NCBI GenBank assembly: GCA_024405255.1
Contig: JAKSOY010000064.1
Coordinates: 1 to 19,891, forward strand
Origin: Kiritimatiellia bacterium
Lineage (GTDB): Bacteria > Verrucomicrobiota > Kiritimatiellia > RFP12 > UBA1067
DNA length: 19,891 bases
Direction: 5' to 3'
Numbering within the stretch: position 1 is the first letter of the stretch; each line of letters starts with the position of its first letter. Below are positions 1 to 6,314 of this stretch, piece after piece. The notes under the pieces were generated by a model that was not told where the DNA came from, did not search any database, and saw nothing but the letters and a program-made list of their open reading frames with translations. Both the position numbers and the translations under genes were made by a program.

Positions 1-719
1 CCGTCTTTCATCTTGCCGGCGGCCATGAGCATGTCTTCGACCTTGAGTCCGTCACGCAGATTCGGCGCCACTTCGGCATAGATGTAGTCGAAGTCGCTGC
101 CCGTGAGATGGCGGATGAGATCGAAGATGTGCGGATGGTCGCAGAGGGAGCCGCCCTTGAAACGCGGATCGCCCGCCTTGAGATGTTCCACCCGTCCGAA
201 ACTCGCCTGCGGATCGCCCTGCCACGGGAACGCCCACACGGGCGAGAGGGTGATGTTCGTCATCTGGACCGCCTTGATCTTGCCGATCGCTCCTTCTGCG
301 ATGAGCTTCTTCAAGCGGCGCACGACCGAGTTATAATGCATCTCGAGTTCGATCTGGCAGACGATTCCCGCCTTGTCGCACATCTCGATCATCTCGTCGT
401 ATTCCTTCATGTCGAAGGTCGGAATCTTCATCGAGAGGATGTGGATGCCCTTTTCGGCGCACCACTTCATCTGCGCGAAGTGCTGGTCGTTCGCCGAAGC
501 GATGACGACGGCCTCGATGTCGGGATGGGCCTTGTACATTTCCTCGGGGTCGAGGTAACACGGCACGCCCGTCTTGTAGAGTTCGTACGTCTTCTTGGCG
601 TCCTCGTCCTGGGCGCAGCTCGCCACCCAGTCGAGCTTCTTGTTGTCCAGAAGCGTCTGGTAGTACTTGCGGGTATGGCCGTGGGTCATGCCCATCATCG
701 CGATCTTAACGGGTTTCAT
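1..719 (-). CDS. Gfo/Idh/MocA-family oxidoreductase, 3' end outside window
   Basis: A predicted NAD(P)-dependent sugar or sugar-derivative dehydrogenase. 239 residues are visible and the C-terminus lies beyond the left edge. The N-terminus carries a Rossmann-type loop (KIAMMGMTHGHT, residues 5-16), followed by ASANDQH (75-80 region), which corresponds to the family's TPNxxH segment. The usual EKP triad is altered: the local sequence is LSMKIP, so Lys98 is kept but the Glu is Met. The second domain begins around residue 122, and GGSLCDHPHIFDLIRHL (189-205) matches the family's GG..xDxxxHxxD block with Asp194, His197 and Asp200. The start ATG overlaps the stop of the upstream gene as TAATG, so it is probably translationally coupled. 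It is the last visible gene of the catabolic run. The substrate cannot be read from the sequence. Family assignment is firm; function is inferred. Confidence 0.88.
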   Translation of the reverse strand, partial: MKPVKIAMMGMTHGHTRKYYQTLLDNKKLDWVASCAQDEDAKKTYELYKTGVPCYLDPEEMYKAHPDIEAVVIASANDQHFAQMKWCAEKGIHILSMKIPTFDMKEYDEMIEMCDKAGIVCQIELEMHYNSVVRRLKKLIAEGAIGKIKAVQMTNITLSPVWAFPWQGDPQASFGRVEHLKAGDPRFKGGSLCDHPHIFDLIRHLTGSDFDYIYAEVAPNLRDGLKVEDMLMAAGKMKD

Positions 720-1471
720 TAGCGCACCTCCGCAGTCTTGATTGCCTCAACGGTCGAAATGCCCTTCCTGAGGGCGATGGTCTTCGCGGCCTTCGACTTG
801 TCCGCCTTGAACGCCAGGTCGGCGGCCTTCACGGCCTTGGACCACGCGGCCGTCCACACCTTCGCGCTCGCGCGCTTCTGGAGGAGCGCGAACGCCGCGC
901 GGACGTTCCAGATCTCCTCGTAGGTCATCCCGAAGAGCTCCGTGTCGACGTCGGTGTACTCGACCGCGTCCTTCGTGTCCCAGCAGCGGATCGACGCATG
1001 CGGCGTGTGGGTGTCGACCGTCTGGTCGCAGGCGACGCCGCGCTTGGCGATGATCTCGTGGCGGTCGTACCCCAGTTCCTTCTTCGGAAGGCCCGTGCCG
1101 ATCTCCACCGAAATGTTCACATCGTTCGCGAGCTTCGCGAGGACGTTGATCGCTCCGCCGTTCGCGACGGCGAACACGCGCGTCACGTCGGCCGCCCCGA
1201 GATAGGCGGCGAGATCGAGCTCTTTCGCAAGCATCGCCTCGGGGTCGGACCCCTTCGGCGCAAATGCCGCGAAACGCAGCGTGGAGACGCCTTCAAGCGT
1301 CCCGTTTTCCGTCATCTTCTTGAGTTCGACGATCTTACGCTCCATACGACCCGGCAACAGCGGCGTCGCACCCACGTAGCAATGACCGTCCTTGAGGGTG
1401 ATCTCGCCTTTCGCCGCGCCGTATTTCTCGCGCAGGAAGTCGAGTCCCTTGTTCATTTTCTTGATGTTCAT
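719..1471 (-). CDS. Conserved-looking protein of unknown function, coupled to the Gfo/Idh/MocA gene
   Basis: I do not recognise this 250-aa protein with certainty. The start at 1471 is chosen because GAGGAAA lies 5 nt upstream (minus strand) and the reading frame further upstream overlaps the preceding gene. It has no signal peptide, no membrane segment and no N-terminal dinucleotide-binding glycine loop. The best-structured part is residues 60-200. It contains a helix-like stretch followed by VFAVANGGAINVLAKLAN, then VEIGTGLP and a motif RHEIIAKRGVACDQTVDTH, rich in charged residues that could be catalytic. The last 50 residues are Lys/Ala-rich and helical. The arrangement loosely recalls the substrate-binding half of Gfo/Idh/MocA enzymes without the Rossmann half, but this is a weak resemblance. 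Its stop overlaps the dehydrogenase start (TAATG), so it may be a partner subunit or act in the same pathway. Confidence 0.8.
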   Translation of the reverse strand: MNIKKMNKGLDFLREKYGAAKGEITLKDGHCYVGATPLLPGRMERKIVELKKMTENGTLEGVSTLRFAAFAPKGSDPEAMLAKELDLAAYLGAADVTRVFAVANGGAINVLAKLANDVNISVEIGTGLPKKELGYDRHEIIAKRGVACDQTVDTHTPHASIRCWDTKDAVEYTDVDTELFGMTYEEIWNVRAAFALLQKRASAKVWTAAWSKAVKAADLAFKADKSKAAKTIALRKGISTVEAIKTAEVR

Positions 1472-1496
1472 TTCGTTTCCTCGATATCGTTTCCGG

Positions 1497-2249
1497 TTAC
1501 AGACACTTGACGAGCGGACGATACTTCTTGAGATACGCCGCATTCTTTTCGTCGCCACCCGGCGCGTTTGCGGAATTCCAGACCGGCGGCACGAGCCCGC
1601 GTTCGACACACTGGCGGCAGCAGCTGATTTCAAGCAGGTGGGCGATCGTGAAATCGACCACGTTCGAGACAGGTCCGATCGGCGTCGTCATCCCGGGCAC
1701 ATTGACGATCGCATCGCCGACAGGATTGTAGTCGTCGATCGCCACATCGGCATAGTCAAAGAGATTCGTCCCGTTCGAGTGGCGGATGAAATGGTCTTTC
1801 GGCATTTCATTCTGCCAATAGGAACTCGCGACGGCGATGATCTTGCACCCGCGCTTGTGGCATTCCATCGCCGCATCGATCGTCGCGGGGTTGATGCCGA
1901 TGTTGTGGAAGAAAATCACCACATCGCCCGGCTGGGGATCGTAGTACTTGACGATCGACGCGCCAAAGTTTTCCGTGCGCTCGAGCGCAAGATACTTGAG
2001 CGCCTGGTTGAACACGGAAAGCGCCGTCTCCATCATCGGGTTGATGTTGGCGAGGCCGCCTGCGCGGAAGAACATTTCGCCCATCGCGAGCGTCGTGTGT
2101 CCACCGCCCGCATAGACGTAGATCAACCGGTCGGCGGCAATGGCATCGGCCATCAGCTTGCCGGCGGCGTCGATGTTCTGTTCCTGTTTTTCAGCAACCG
2201 CCTTGATGTTGGCAATTGCGTTGTCAATGTATCCGTAATCGTTGAACAT
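1497..2249 (-). CDS. SIS-domain sugar isomerase-like protein (UPF0309 type), copy 2
   Basis: A 250-aa cytosolic protein with a single SIS (sugar isomerase) fold, a domain that binds phosphosugars. The glycine-rich AGGGHTTLAMGEMFFRAGG (about residues 47-65) corresponds to the family's 'G.GHS...ElFyRAGGLA' block. PGDVVIFFHNIGINPATIDAAM (about 107-128) holds the position where typical SIS proteins have an SxSGxN loop; here it reads HNIGIN, so the usual serine residues are missing. The C-terminal VPPVWNSANAPGGDEKN matches the family's 'PPV..S.N..GGDE.N' ending. Length fits UPF0309 (about 240-250 aa). The start has no Shine-Dalgarno sequence: the 20 nt before it are a C/A-rich repeat. It lies 20 nt after the kinase gene and 25 nt before the unknown gene. 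Paralogous to the SIS protein at 3124-3831. Confidence 0.85.
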   Translation of the reverse strand: MFNDYGYIDNAIANIKAVAEKQEQNIDAAGKLMADAIAADRLIYVYAGGGHTTLAMGEMFFRAGGLANINPMMETALSVFNQALKYLALERTENFGASIVKYYDPQPGDVVIFFHNIGINPATIDAAMECHKRGCKIIAVASSYWQNEMPKDHFIRHSNGTNLFDYADVAIDDYNPVGDAIVNVPGMTTPIGPVSNVVDFTIAHLLEISCCRQCVERGLVPPVWNSANAPGGDEKNAAYLKKYRPLVKCL

Positions 2250-2250
2250 A

Positions 2251-2318
2251 GGTTTTTAGGTTTTAGGGGTTAGGTTTTAGAGTTTAGGGGTAGAGGGGAA
2301 CGGTAGGGGATTGAGGGG
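2251..2318. repeat. Degenerate TTTAGGGG tract with G-quadruplex potential
   Basis: On the plus strand this stretch is a run of imperfect TTTTAGG / TTTAGGGG / TAGAGGGG units. Five runs of four G occur at 2266-2269, 2287-2290, 2295-2298, 2306-2309 and 2315-2318. The last four are separated by 4, 7 and 5 nt, which satisfies the canonical G4 rule. The tract covers the 20-nt spacer between the kinase and the SIS gene and extends into the kinase's last codons. Because transcription is on the minus strand, the G-run strand is the template and the mRNA is C-rich here. It also occupies the place of the SIS gene's ribosome binding site. Confidence 0.7.
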
Positions 2319-3112
2319 ATGACGAAACGGCGGGTGACGCTTTGCGAAGCGGCGGCAACGGCGGCCCGGCAGGCATCGACAAGTGAAGAACCTTCGGCGA
2401 GACGCACCGCCAGCACCGCGTTGAACGTATCGCCCGCCCCGGTCGAATCGACGGCCTTCACCTTCGGCGCGGGGATGACCTCGCCCGTTGAACGGATGCG
2501 ACAGCCCTTCGCGCCCAACGTTGTGACGACTTCCGAGGTTGTCGGGATGTCGATGAGCTCTTTTTCTTCGAATTCGTTCGGCGTGAAGATGTCGACCGCT
2601 TCCCGAATTTCCTTGGGCAGCGTTCGGGCCGGTGCGGGATTATAGATGATCTTCGTACCGAACCGCTTCGCGATCTCGAGGGCGGCAAGATTGACCGCCT
2701 CTGGCACTTCATTGTTGAGCAGCAGGAAATCGGCTCGGCCAATGTCGACCACGAAATCCATTATATCGTCGGCGCACAATGCCGCTCCCGGATAGACCGT
2801 GACCCGCGTCTCGCCGGTTCCATCAGTCAAAATCGCCGCTGTCGCAGTCGGTTCCGGACGCGTCGCCAAGAACTCGCTAATGCTTTCGGAGTGGCAGAAG
2901 TCCTGCAGCGGCGCCAGGTCGGCGGCATTGACGGCCCCGAGGAAACGCACGTCCGCACCCTGTCGGGCGGCCGCCACCGCCTGGTTGAATCCCTTGCCAC
3001 CCCATTCGCAAAACAGCGACGACGCCGTGATGGTCTCGCCGCCCTGATGGAAGCGAGGCACCTCGAAGAACTGCGAACGGCCGACGAGGCCGATGACCGC
3101 GATTGTCACCAT
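2270..3112 (-). CDS. PfkB/ribokinase-family sugar kinase
   Basis: A 280-aa cytosolic carbohydrate kinase that would transfer phosphate from ATP to a sugar. PfkB signature 1 is clear: GGKGFNQAVAAARQGADV, very close to the ribokinase form GGKGANQA. Signature 2, VDSTGAGDTFNAVLAVRL, contains the catalytic Asp of GAGD and the anion hole. FTPNEFEEKEL matches the ribokinase TPNE motif. The first beta strand reads IAVIGLVGRSQ, without the GSxNxD sugar-binding Asp of true ribokinases, so the substrate may not be ribose. The start at 3112 is chosen over upstream in-frame codons because of AGAGGA about 8 nt before it and because it falls just after the previous stop (11-nt gap). The C-terminus (VTRRFVIPSIPYRS...) runs into the G-rich repeat, so the last ten or so residues look repeat-derived. 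Confidence 0.9.
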   Translation of the reverse strand: MVTIAVIGLVGRSQFFEVPRFHQGGETITASSLFCEWGGKGFNQAVAAARQGADVRFLGAVNAADLAPLQDFCHSESISEFLATRPEPTATAAILTDGTGETRVTVYPGAALCADDIMDFVVDIGRADFLLLNNEVPEAVNLAALEIAKRFGTKIIYNPAPARTLPKEIREAVDIFTPNEFEEKELIDIPTTSEVVTTLGAKGCRIRSTGEVIPAPKVKAVDSTGAGDTFNAVLAVRLAEGSSLVDACRAAVAAASQSVTRRFVIPSIPYRSPLPLNSKT

Positions 3113-3123
3113 TCCATCGTCCT

Positions 3124-3831
3124 CTAGAGCCGTTTGACGCGACCGAAATACCGAGCCTCCAGCGCGAGGTTCTTCTCGGTTCCGCCCACGACGTTGCCAC
3201 TCGTGTAAATGGGCGGCAGCACACCGCGCGCCCACGCTTCTTTCGCGCCTTCGATGAGAATCGAATTGAGGATGAACAGCGACGCATACGTTGAAAGTCC
3301 GCCCATCATCCCTTCACCGACCTCGATCACCGCATCGCCATACGGCACCTTGCAGTCAATGGGGAGGTCCGCTTCGTCCAGCAGCACGGCCCCGTGGTCC
3401 CGATAGGCCGAAGAGGAAATCGCGATCGTCCTGACGCCGGCGGATTTCGCCGCACGCAGCATTTCGACAGGTGCCGCATTCTTCCCGGACGCGGAAACGA
3501 CAACCAGCAGATCTTTCTTCGGATCGACCGCATGGCGACGAAACACCTCTGCCGCAATGCCGCTCGTCTTCTCCATCCGAGACGACTTCGCCGCACCATC
3601 ATGCAGCATCAGGTCCTCGTCGAGAATCGGCGACACGCAGGCGAGTCCGCCCGCGCGGTAGAACGTGTCAAGACACGGCAGATGGGAATGTCCGCACCCG
3701 AAGGTATGGACAATTCCATCCTGCACAATCACCTCGGCGACGGCCTTTGCCGCTGCCGCCATCGCTGTGCCCTCCTCGCGTTCGATCCGCTCGAGCAGGC
3801 CGGTGATCTCTTCCAGATACGACTTCATCAT
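3124..3831 (-). CDS. SIS-domain sugar isomerase-like protein (UPF0309 type), copy 1
   Basis: A 235-aa single SIS-domain protein predicted to bind a phosphosugar in the cytosol. HTFGCGHSHLPCLDTFYRAGG fits the UPF0309 'GaGHSh...E.fyRAGGLA' motif, and LLVVVSASGKNAAPVEML keeps the classical SxSGxN phosphosugar-binding loop that the second copy lacks. The end GVLPPIYTSGNVVGGTEKN matches the family C-terminus. The start is ATGATG: the first ATG overlaps the upstream TGA by 4 nt (ATGA), the second by 1 nt. AGAAGAA sits just upstream as a weak ribosome binding site. Position directly before the sugar kinase suggests the two act on the same sugar or on its phosphate. The exact reaction of UPF0309 proteins is not established, so I give no enzyme name. 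Confidence 0.88.
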   Translation of the reverse strand: MMKSYLEEITGLLERIEREEGTAMAAAAKAVAEVIVQDGIVHTFGCGHSHLPCLDTFYRAGGLACVSPILDEDLMLHDGAAKSSRMEKTSGIAAEVFRRHAVDPKKDLLVVVSASGKNAAPVEMLRAAKSAGVRTIAISSSAYRDHGAVLLDEADLPIDCKVPYGDAVIEVGEGMMGGLSTYASLFILNSILIEGAKEAWARGVLPPIYTSGNVVGGTEKNLALEARYFGRVKRL

Positions 3832-4865
3832 CCGTTCTTCTGCTGGCAGACCCGCTTGTAGTTCTCGCCGATCGTGTCCCAGAGCTTGAGCGCATCGGGG
3901 GCGCCAACCACCGTGCCATACCCGCCGCGATAGGTCCAGGCCGAAAGACGGTCGACACCCATTTCCACCGCGATGTCCACCCACTTGTCCACCTGCTTCC
4001 AGTCCTTGGGCTGCTTGTAGTAGCCCATCAACCAGCGCTCGGACTTCTTGCCGTACTTCTGGGCGATCGCCACGGTGCGCGCCGTGATGTCGCGATAGAA
4101 ATCCTCGGGCAGCGCCCAGTTGATGATCGTCGTGGAAAAGACATCGAAGTACGGGCACGCGCCCACCATATCCCAGTTGTCATAGCCCCGGTATTCGGAC
4201 ACATAGTAGCCGTTCTGGGTGGCATGCACGCAGCACGTGATTTCCAGTTCGGGACGCAGCTCCTTGAGCGCCTTCGACGTCTCGGAGAGCACCACCAGCG
4301 CCTCGCGCCAGCGGAACTGCTTGACGTCGTTCGTCATGTACTTCGGCATCGGATAGCCGTAGTAGTCCTCGAAGCGCTTGCGGCAGACGGGACAGTAGCA
4401 CGTCCAGTCGTCGGCGACGCCGCCGGTAATCGACGCAATGCCCTTCGGGAACGCGTAATGCGGCTCATCCCAGAAGAAACCGTCGCACTTCGTCTCACGC
4501 GCGAGCGTCAGACAGAAGTTTTTGAAATAGTCGCGGTAGCTGTTCGTATTGAAACACGCGTACGGCAGCTTCTCGCCCGTGAGCGCCGACACCTGGCGGT
4601 TCTCGACGTTGTCCTGCAGGAACTTGGAGACCTGCTCGCCGCCGAAATACTTGCCGTTGCCCCACGGGTCAATCGTAACCTTCAGACCCAGTTCGTGGGC
4701 CTTGTCGACGATCTTCGGAATGTTCGGCCGCCAGAAGTCGAAATCGAATTCCGTCACGGCGAGAATCACATTCGTCACGCCATGCGCAACCATTTCCTTG
4801 AAATCGGCCTCTGCATGTTCGATATAGTTGAGACCGTAGTAGCTGACAGATGTTTGAGTGATCAT
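3828..4865 (-). CDS. Cytoplasmic TIM-barrel glycoside hydrolase-like protein with CxCxxC motif
   Basis: A 345-aa protein without signal peptide whose sequence reads like a (beta/alpha)8 barrel: alternating strand motifs such as TNVILAVTEFDFDFW, LKVTIDPWG, CDGFFWDEPHY, MVGACPYFDVFSTT and VDRLSAWTYRGG. FFWDEPHY puts an acidic pair (Asp133, Glu134) at the end of strand 4, where clan GH-A enzymes carry the acid/base. TCYCPVCRKRFEDYYG (155-170) carries three cysteines (156, 158, 161) of the kind seen in GH42-like and related uncharacterised barrels, possibly binding zinc. I cannot assign a CAZy family. The start ATG overlaps the porter's stop (ATGA) and is preceded by AAAGGAAA. Lying just after a transporter and before a sugar isomerase and kinase, it probably acts on an imported saccharide. 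Confidence 0.82.
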   Translation of the reverse strand: MITQTSVSYYGLNYIEHAEADFKEMVAHGVTNVILAVTEFDFDFWRPNIPKIVDKAHELGLKVTIDPWGNGKYFGGEQVSKFLQDNVENRQVSALTGEKLPYACFNTNSYRDYFKNFCLTLARETKCDGFFWDEPHYAFPKGIASITGGVADDWTCYCPVCRKRFEDYYGYPMPKYMTNDVKQFRWREALVVLSETSKALKELRPELEITCCVHATQNGYYVSEYRGYDNWDMVGACPYFDVFSTTIINWALPEDFYRDITARTVAIAQKYGKKSERWLMGYYKQPKDWKQVDKWVDIAVEMGVDRLSAWTYRGGYGTVVGAPDALKLWDTIGENYKRVCQQKNG

Positions 4866-6232
4866 TGTTTTCCTTTGAGATTCATGTTTGTCGTATTCAC
4901 TTTTCGATCAAAGAGGCTGTCCAGTTCTTCCAATGATTTTCCTTTGGTTTCAGGGATGAAGCAACTGACGACGAAATAGAGAACCGCGTTGATGGCGAAG
5001 AAGAAGAACATGCTGTCCCAGCCCCAGTGTTCCACCCAGGGACGGAACGTCGACGCGAGACCGCACGCCACGAGCTGGTTCATGAACAACGCAATCGCCA
5101 TGCCATTGGCGCGAATGCGCTTCGGCATCAGCTCCGACAGCACGAGCCACACGCAGATGCCCGGCCCGATCGCATAGAAACAGTACATGAAGAAAAAGAG
5201 CACCAGCGTCACGAGTCCCGTCAGATACCCCGCCGTCACGCCGCAGCGTTCAATCGCGAAGAAGACCCCGCCGATTGCGAACAGCCCCACCGCCATTCCG
5301 CCCGTGCCAAGCTTCAGCAACCACGTGCGCCCCTTCCGGTCGATCAGCATCGCCGCAACGACCGTCATGAAGATGTTGGTGAACTTCACGATCAGCTGTC
5401 CGTAGTTGGCAAGAATGCCGCTGAAACCCGCCTTGTGCAAAATCGACACCAGATAGCTCGTGAACGAACTCATGCCCGTGGTCTTGTTCAGCGTCAACAC
5501 GAGACAGGCCAGCAGAAACGGCACGACATAGCGCCGCTGGAAAAGCGAGCCCCCTTCCGAACGATCGTCGACGGTCGCCGCCGCCGTCCGAGCCTTGCGA
5601 CGCTCTTCCCACACCGGACTTTCCTTCAACCGGAACGAGCCGACGAACAAAACCGCCACGGGCACCAGGGTCCACCAGAAATTGGCCCGCCAGGCCGAGA
5701 CCATTTTCGCCGCATCCGAACTCAGCGTGTCAGCCGCCCCCAGACAGCTTGCGATGATGCAGCCCGCCGCCGCCGCGACGACAAGGCCGATCCCGAGGCA
5801 GGTCTGAAAGACGCCCGTACCGCGTCCGCGGATTTCGGCCGGGAGGGTTTCCGTGAGGTACATCGGCATCGCCACTGCCATATAGCCCGCACTCATTCCC
5901 TGAAGGACACGTCCGGCATACAACAGCGGGAAATTGTCGAGGGCGAGACACACCACCGGAATCGCCGCCAGGAACATTCCCGCCGAAAGGATGATCGTCT
6001 TACGGCGCCCCAGCCAGTCGCAGAGCATACCCGCCGTAATCGAAGACAGGAGTCCGCCCACGAGCACCGCTCCAACAATCAGGCTCACCCGCGCCCCGGA
6101 ATAAATCCCCAATGCCTTCAGATAGGGCTCCGCGGCGGCGATCACACCGAAGTCGACACCATACAAAAGTCCCCCCAGTCCGGCCATGGACAGGAGGTAG
6201 AGGACAGTCGAATTTTTCCAAGACTTAGCCAT
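4862..6232 (-). CDS. MFS sugar porter (major facilitator superfamily)
   Basis: A 456-aa inner-membrane transporter with about twelve hydrophobic segments. Sugar-porter hallmarks are visible: GGLLYGVDFGVI in helix 1 (residues 20-31), DWLGRRKT in the loop 2-3 (72-79), GRVLQGMSAGY in helix 4, YLTETLPAEIRGRGTG after it, and PETKGKSLEELD (427-438) at the C-terminus. These fit family 2.A.1.1, usually sugar-proton symporters. The central loop is charged (EERRKARTAAATVDDRSEGG). The start has no obvious Shine-Dalgarno sequence: CTATCCCC precedes the ATG. It follows an 82-nt gap, the longest inside the catabolic run, and its stop overlaps the next start. It likely brings in a monosaccharide or small saccharide released by the upstream secreted glycosidases. 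The substrate is not determinable here. Confidence 0.92.
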   Translation of the reverse strand: MAKSWKNSTVLYLLSMAGLGGLLYGVDFGVIAAAEPYLKALGIYSGARVSLIVGAVLVGGLLSSITAGMLCDWLGRRKTIILSAGMFLAAIPVVCLALDNFPLLYAGRVLQGMSAGYMAVAMPMYLTETLPAEIRGRGTGVFQTCLGIGLVVAAAAGCIIASCLGAADTLSSDAAKMVSAWRANFWWTLVPVAVLFVGSFRLKESPVWEERRKARTAAATVDDRSEGGSLFQRRYVVPFLLACLVLTLNKTTGMSSFTSYLVSILHKAGFSGILANYGQLIVKFTNIFMTVVAAMLIDRKGRTWLLKLGTGGMAVGLFAIGGVFFAIERCGVTAGYLTGLVTLVLFFFMYCFYAIGPGICVWLVLSELMPKRIRANGMAIALFMNQLVACGLASTFRPWVEHWGWDSMFFFFAINAVLYFVVSCFIPETKGKSLEELDSLFDRKVNTTNMNLKGKQ

Positions 6233-6248
6233 GGGGATAGAATAGCAT

Positions 6249-6290
6249 TTTTTCCATTCTAATCCTAGACATAAATCACTAAAATTCTTT
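6249..6290 (-). promoter_or_regulatory. Possible internal promoter ahead of the sugar porter
   Basis: The 82-nt gap between the hexosaminidase stop and the porter start is AT-rich compared with its surroundings. On the minus strand it holds TAGAAT (6256-6261), a 5/6 match to the -10 consensus, about 24 nt before the ATG. No good -35 lies 17 nt upstream; a TTGATG occurs further up. It could supply extra expression of the porter and downstream genes, but the call is weak. Confidence 0.25.
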
Positions 6291-6314
6291 CATCAACTGC
6301 CGAAATCCTAGTTC

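Noticed and set aside
3832..4158. Longer N-terminal extension of the SIS protein into the barrel gene
   Set aside because: The extension is an overlapping frame of the upstream gene with Arg/Gly-rich sequence; the ATGA overlap start gives the normal UPF0309 length.
5027..6262. Plus-strand open frame antisense to the sugar porter (about 410 codons)
   Set aside because: Arg/His-rich low-complexity translation without motifs, fully covered by an unmistakable MFS gene on the minus strand.
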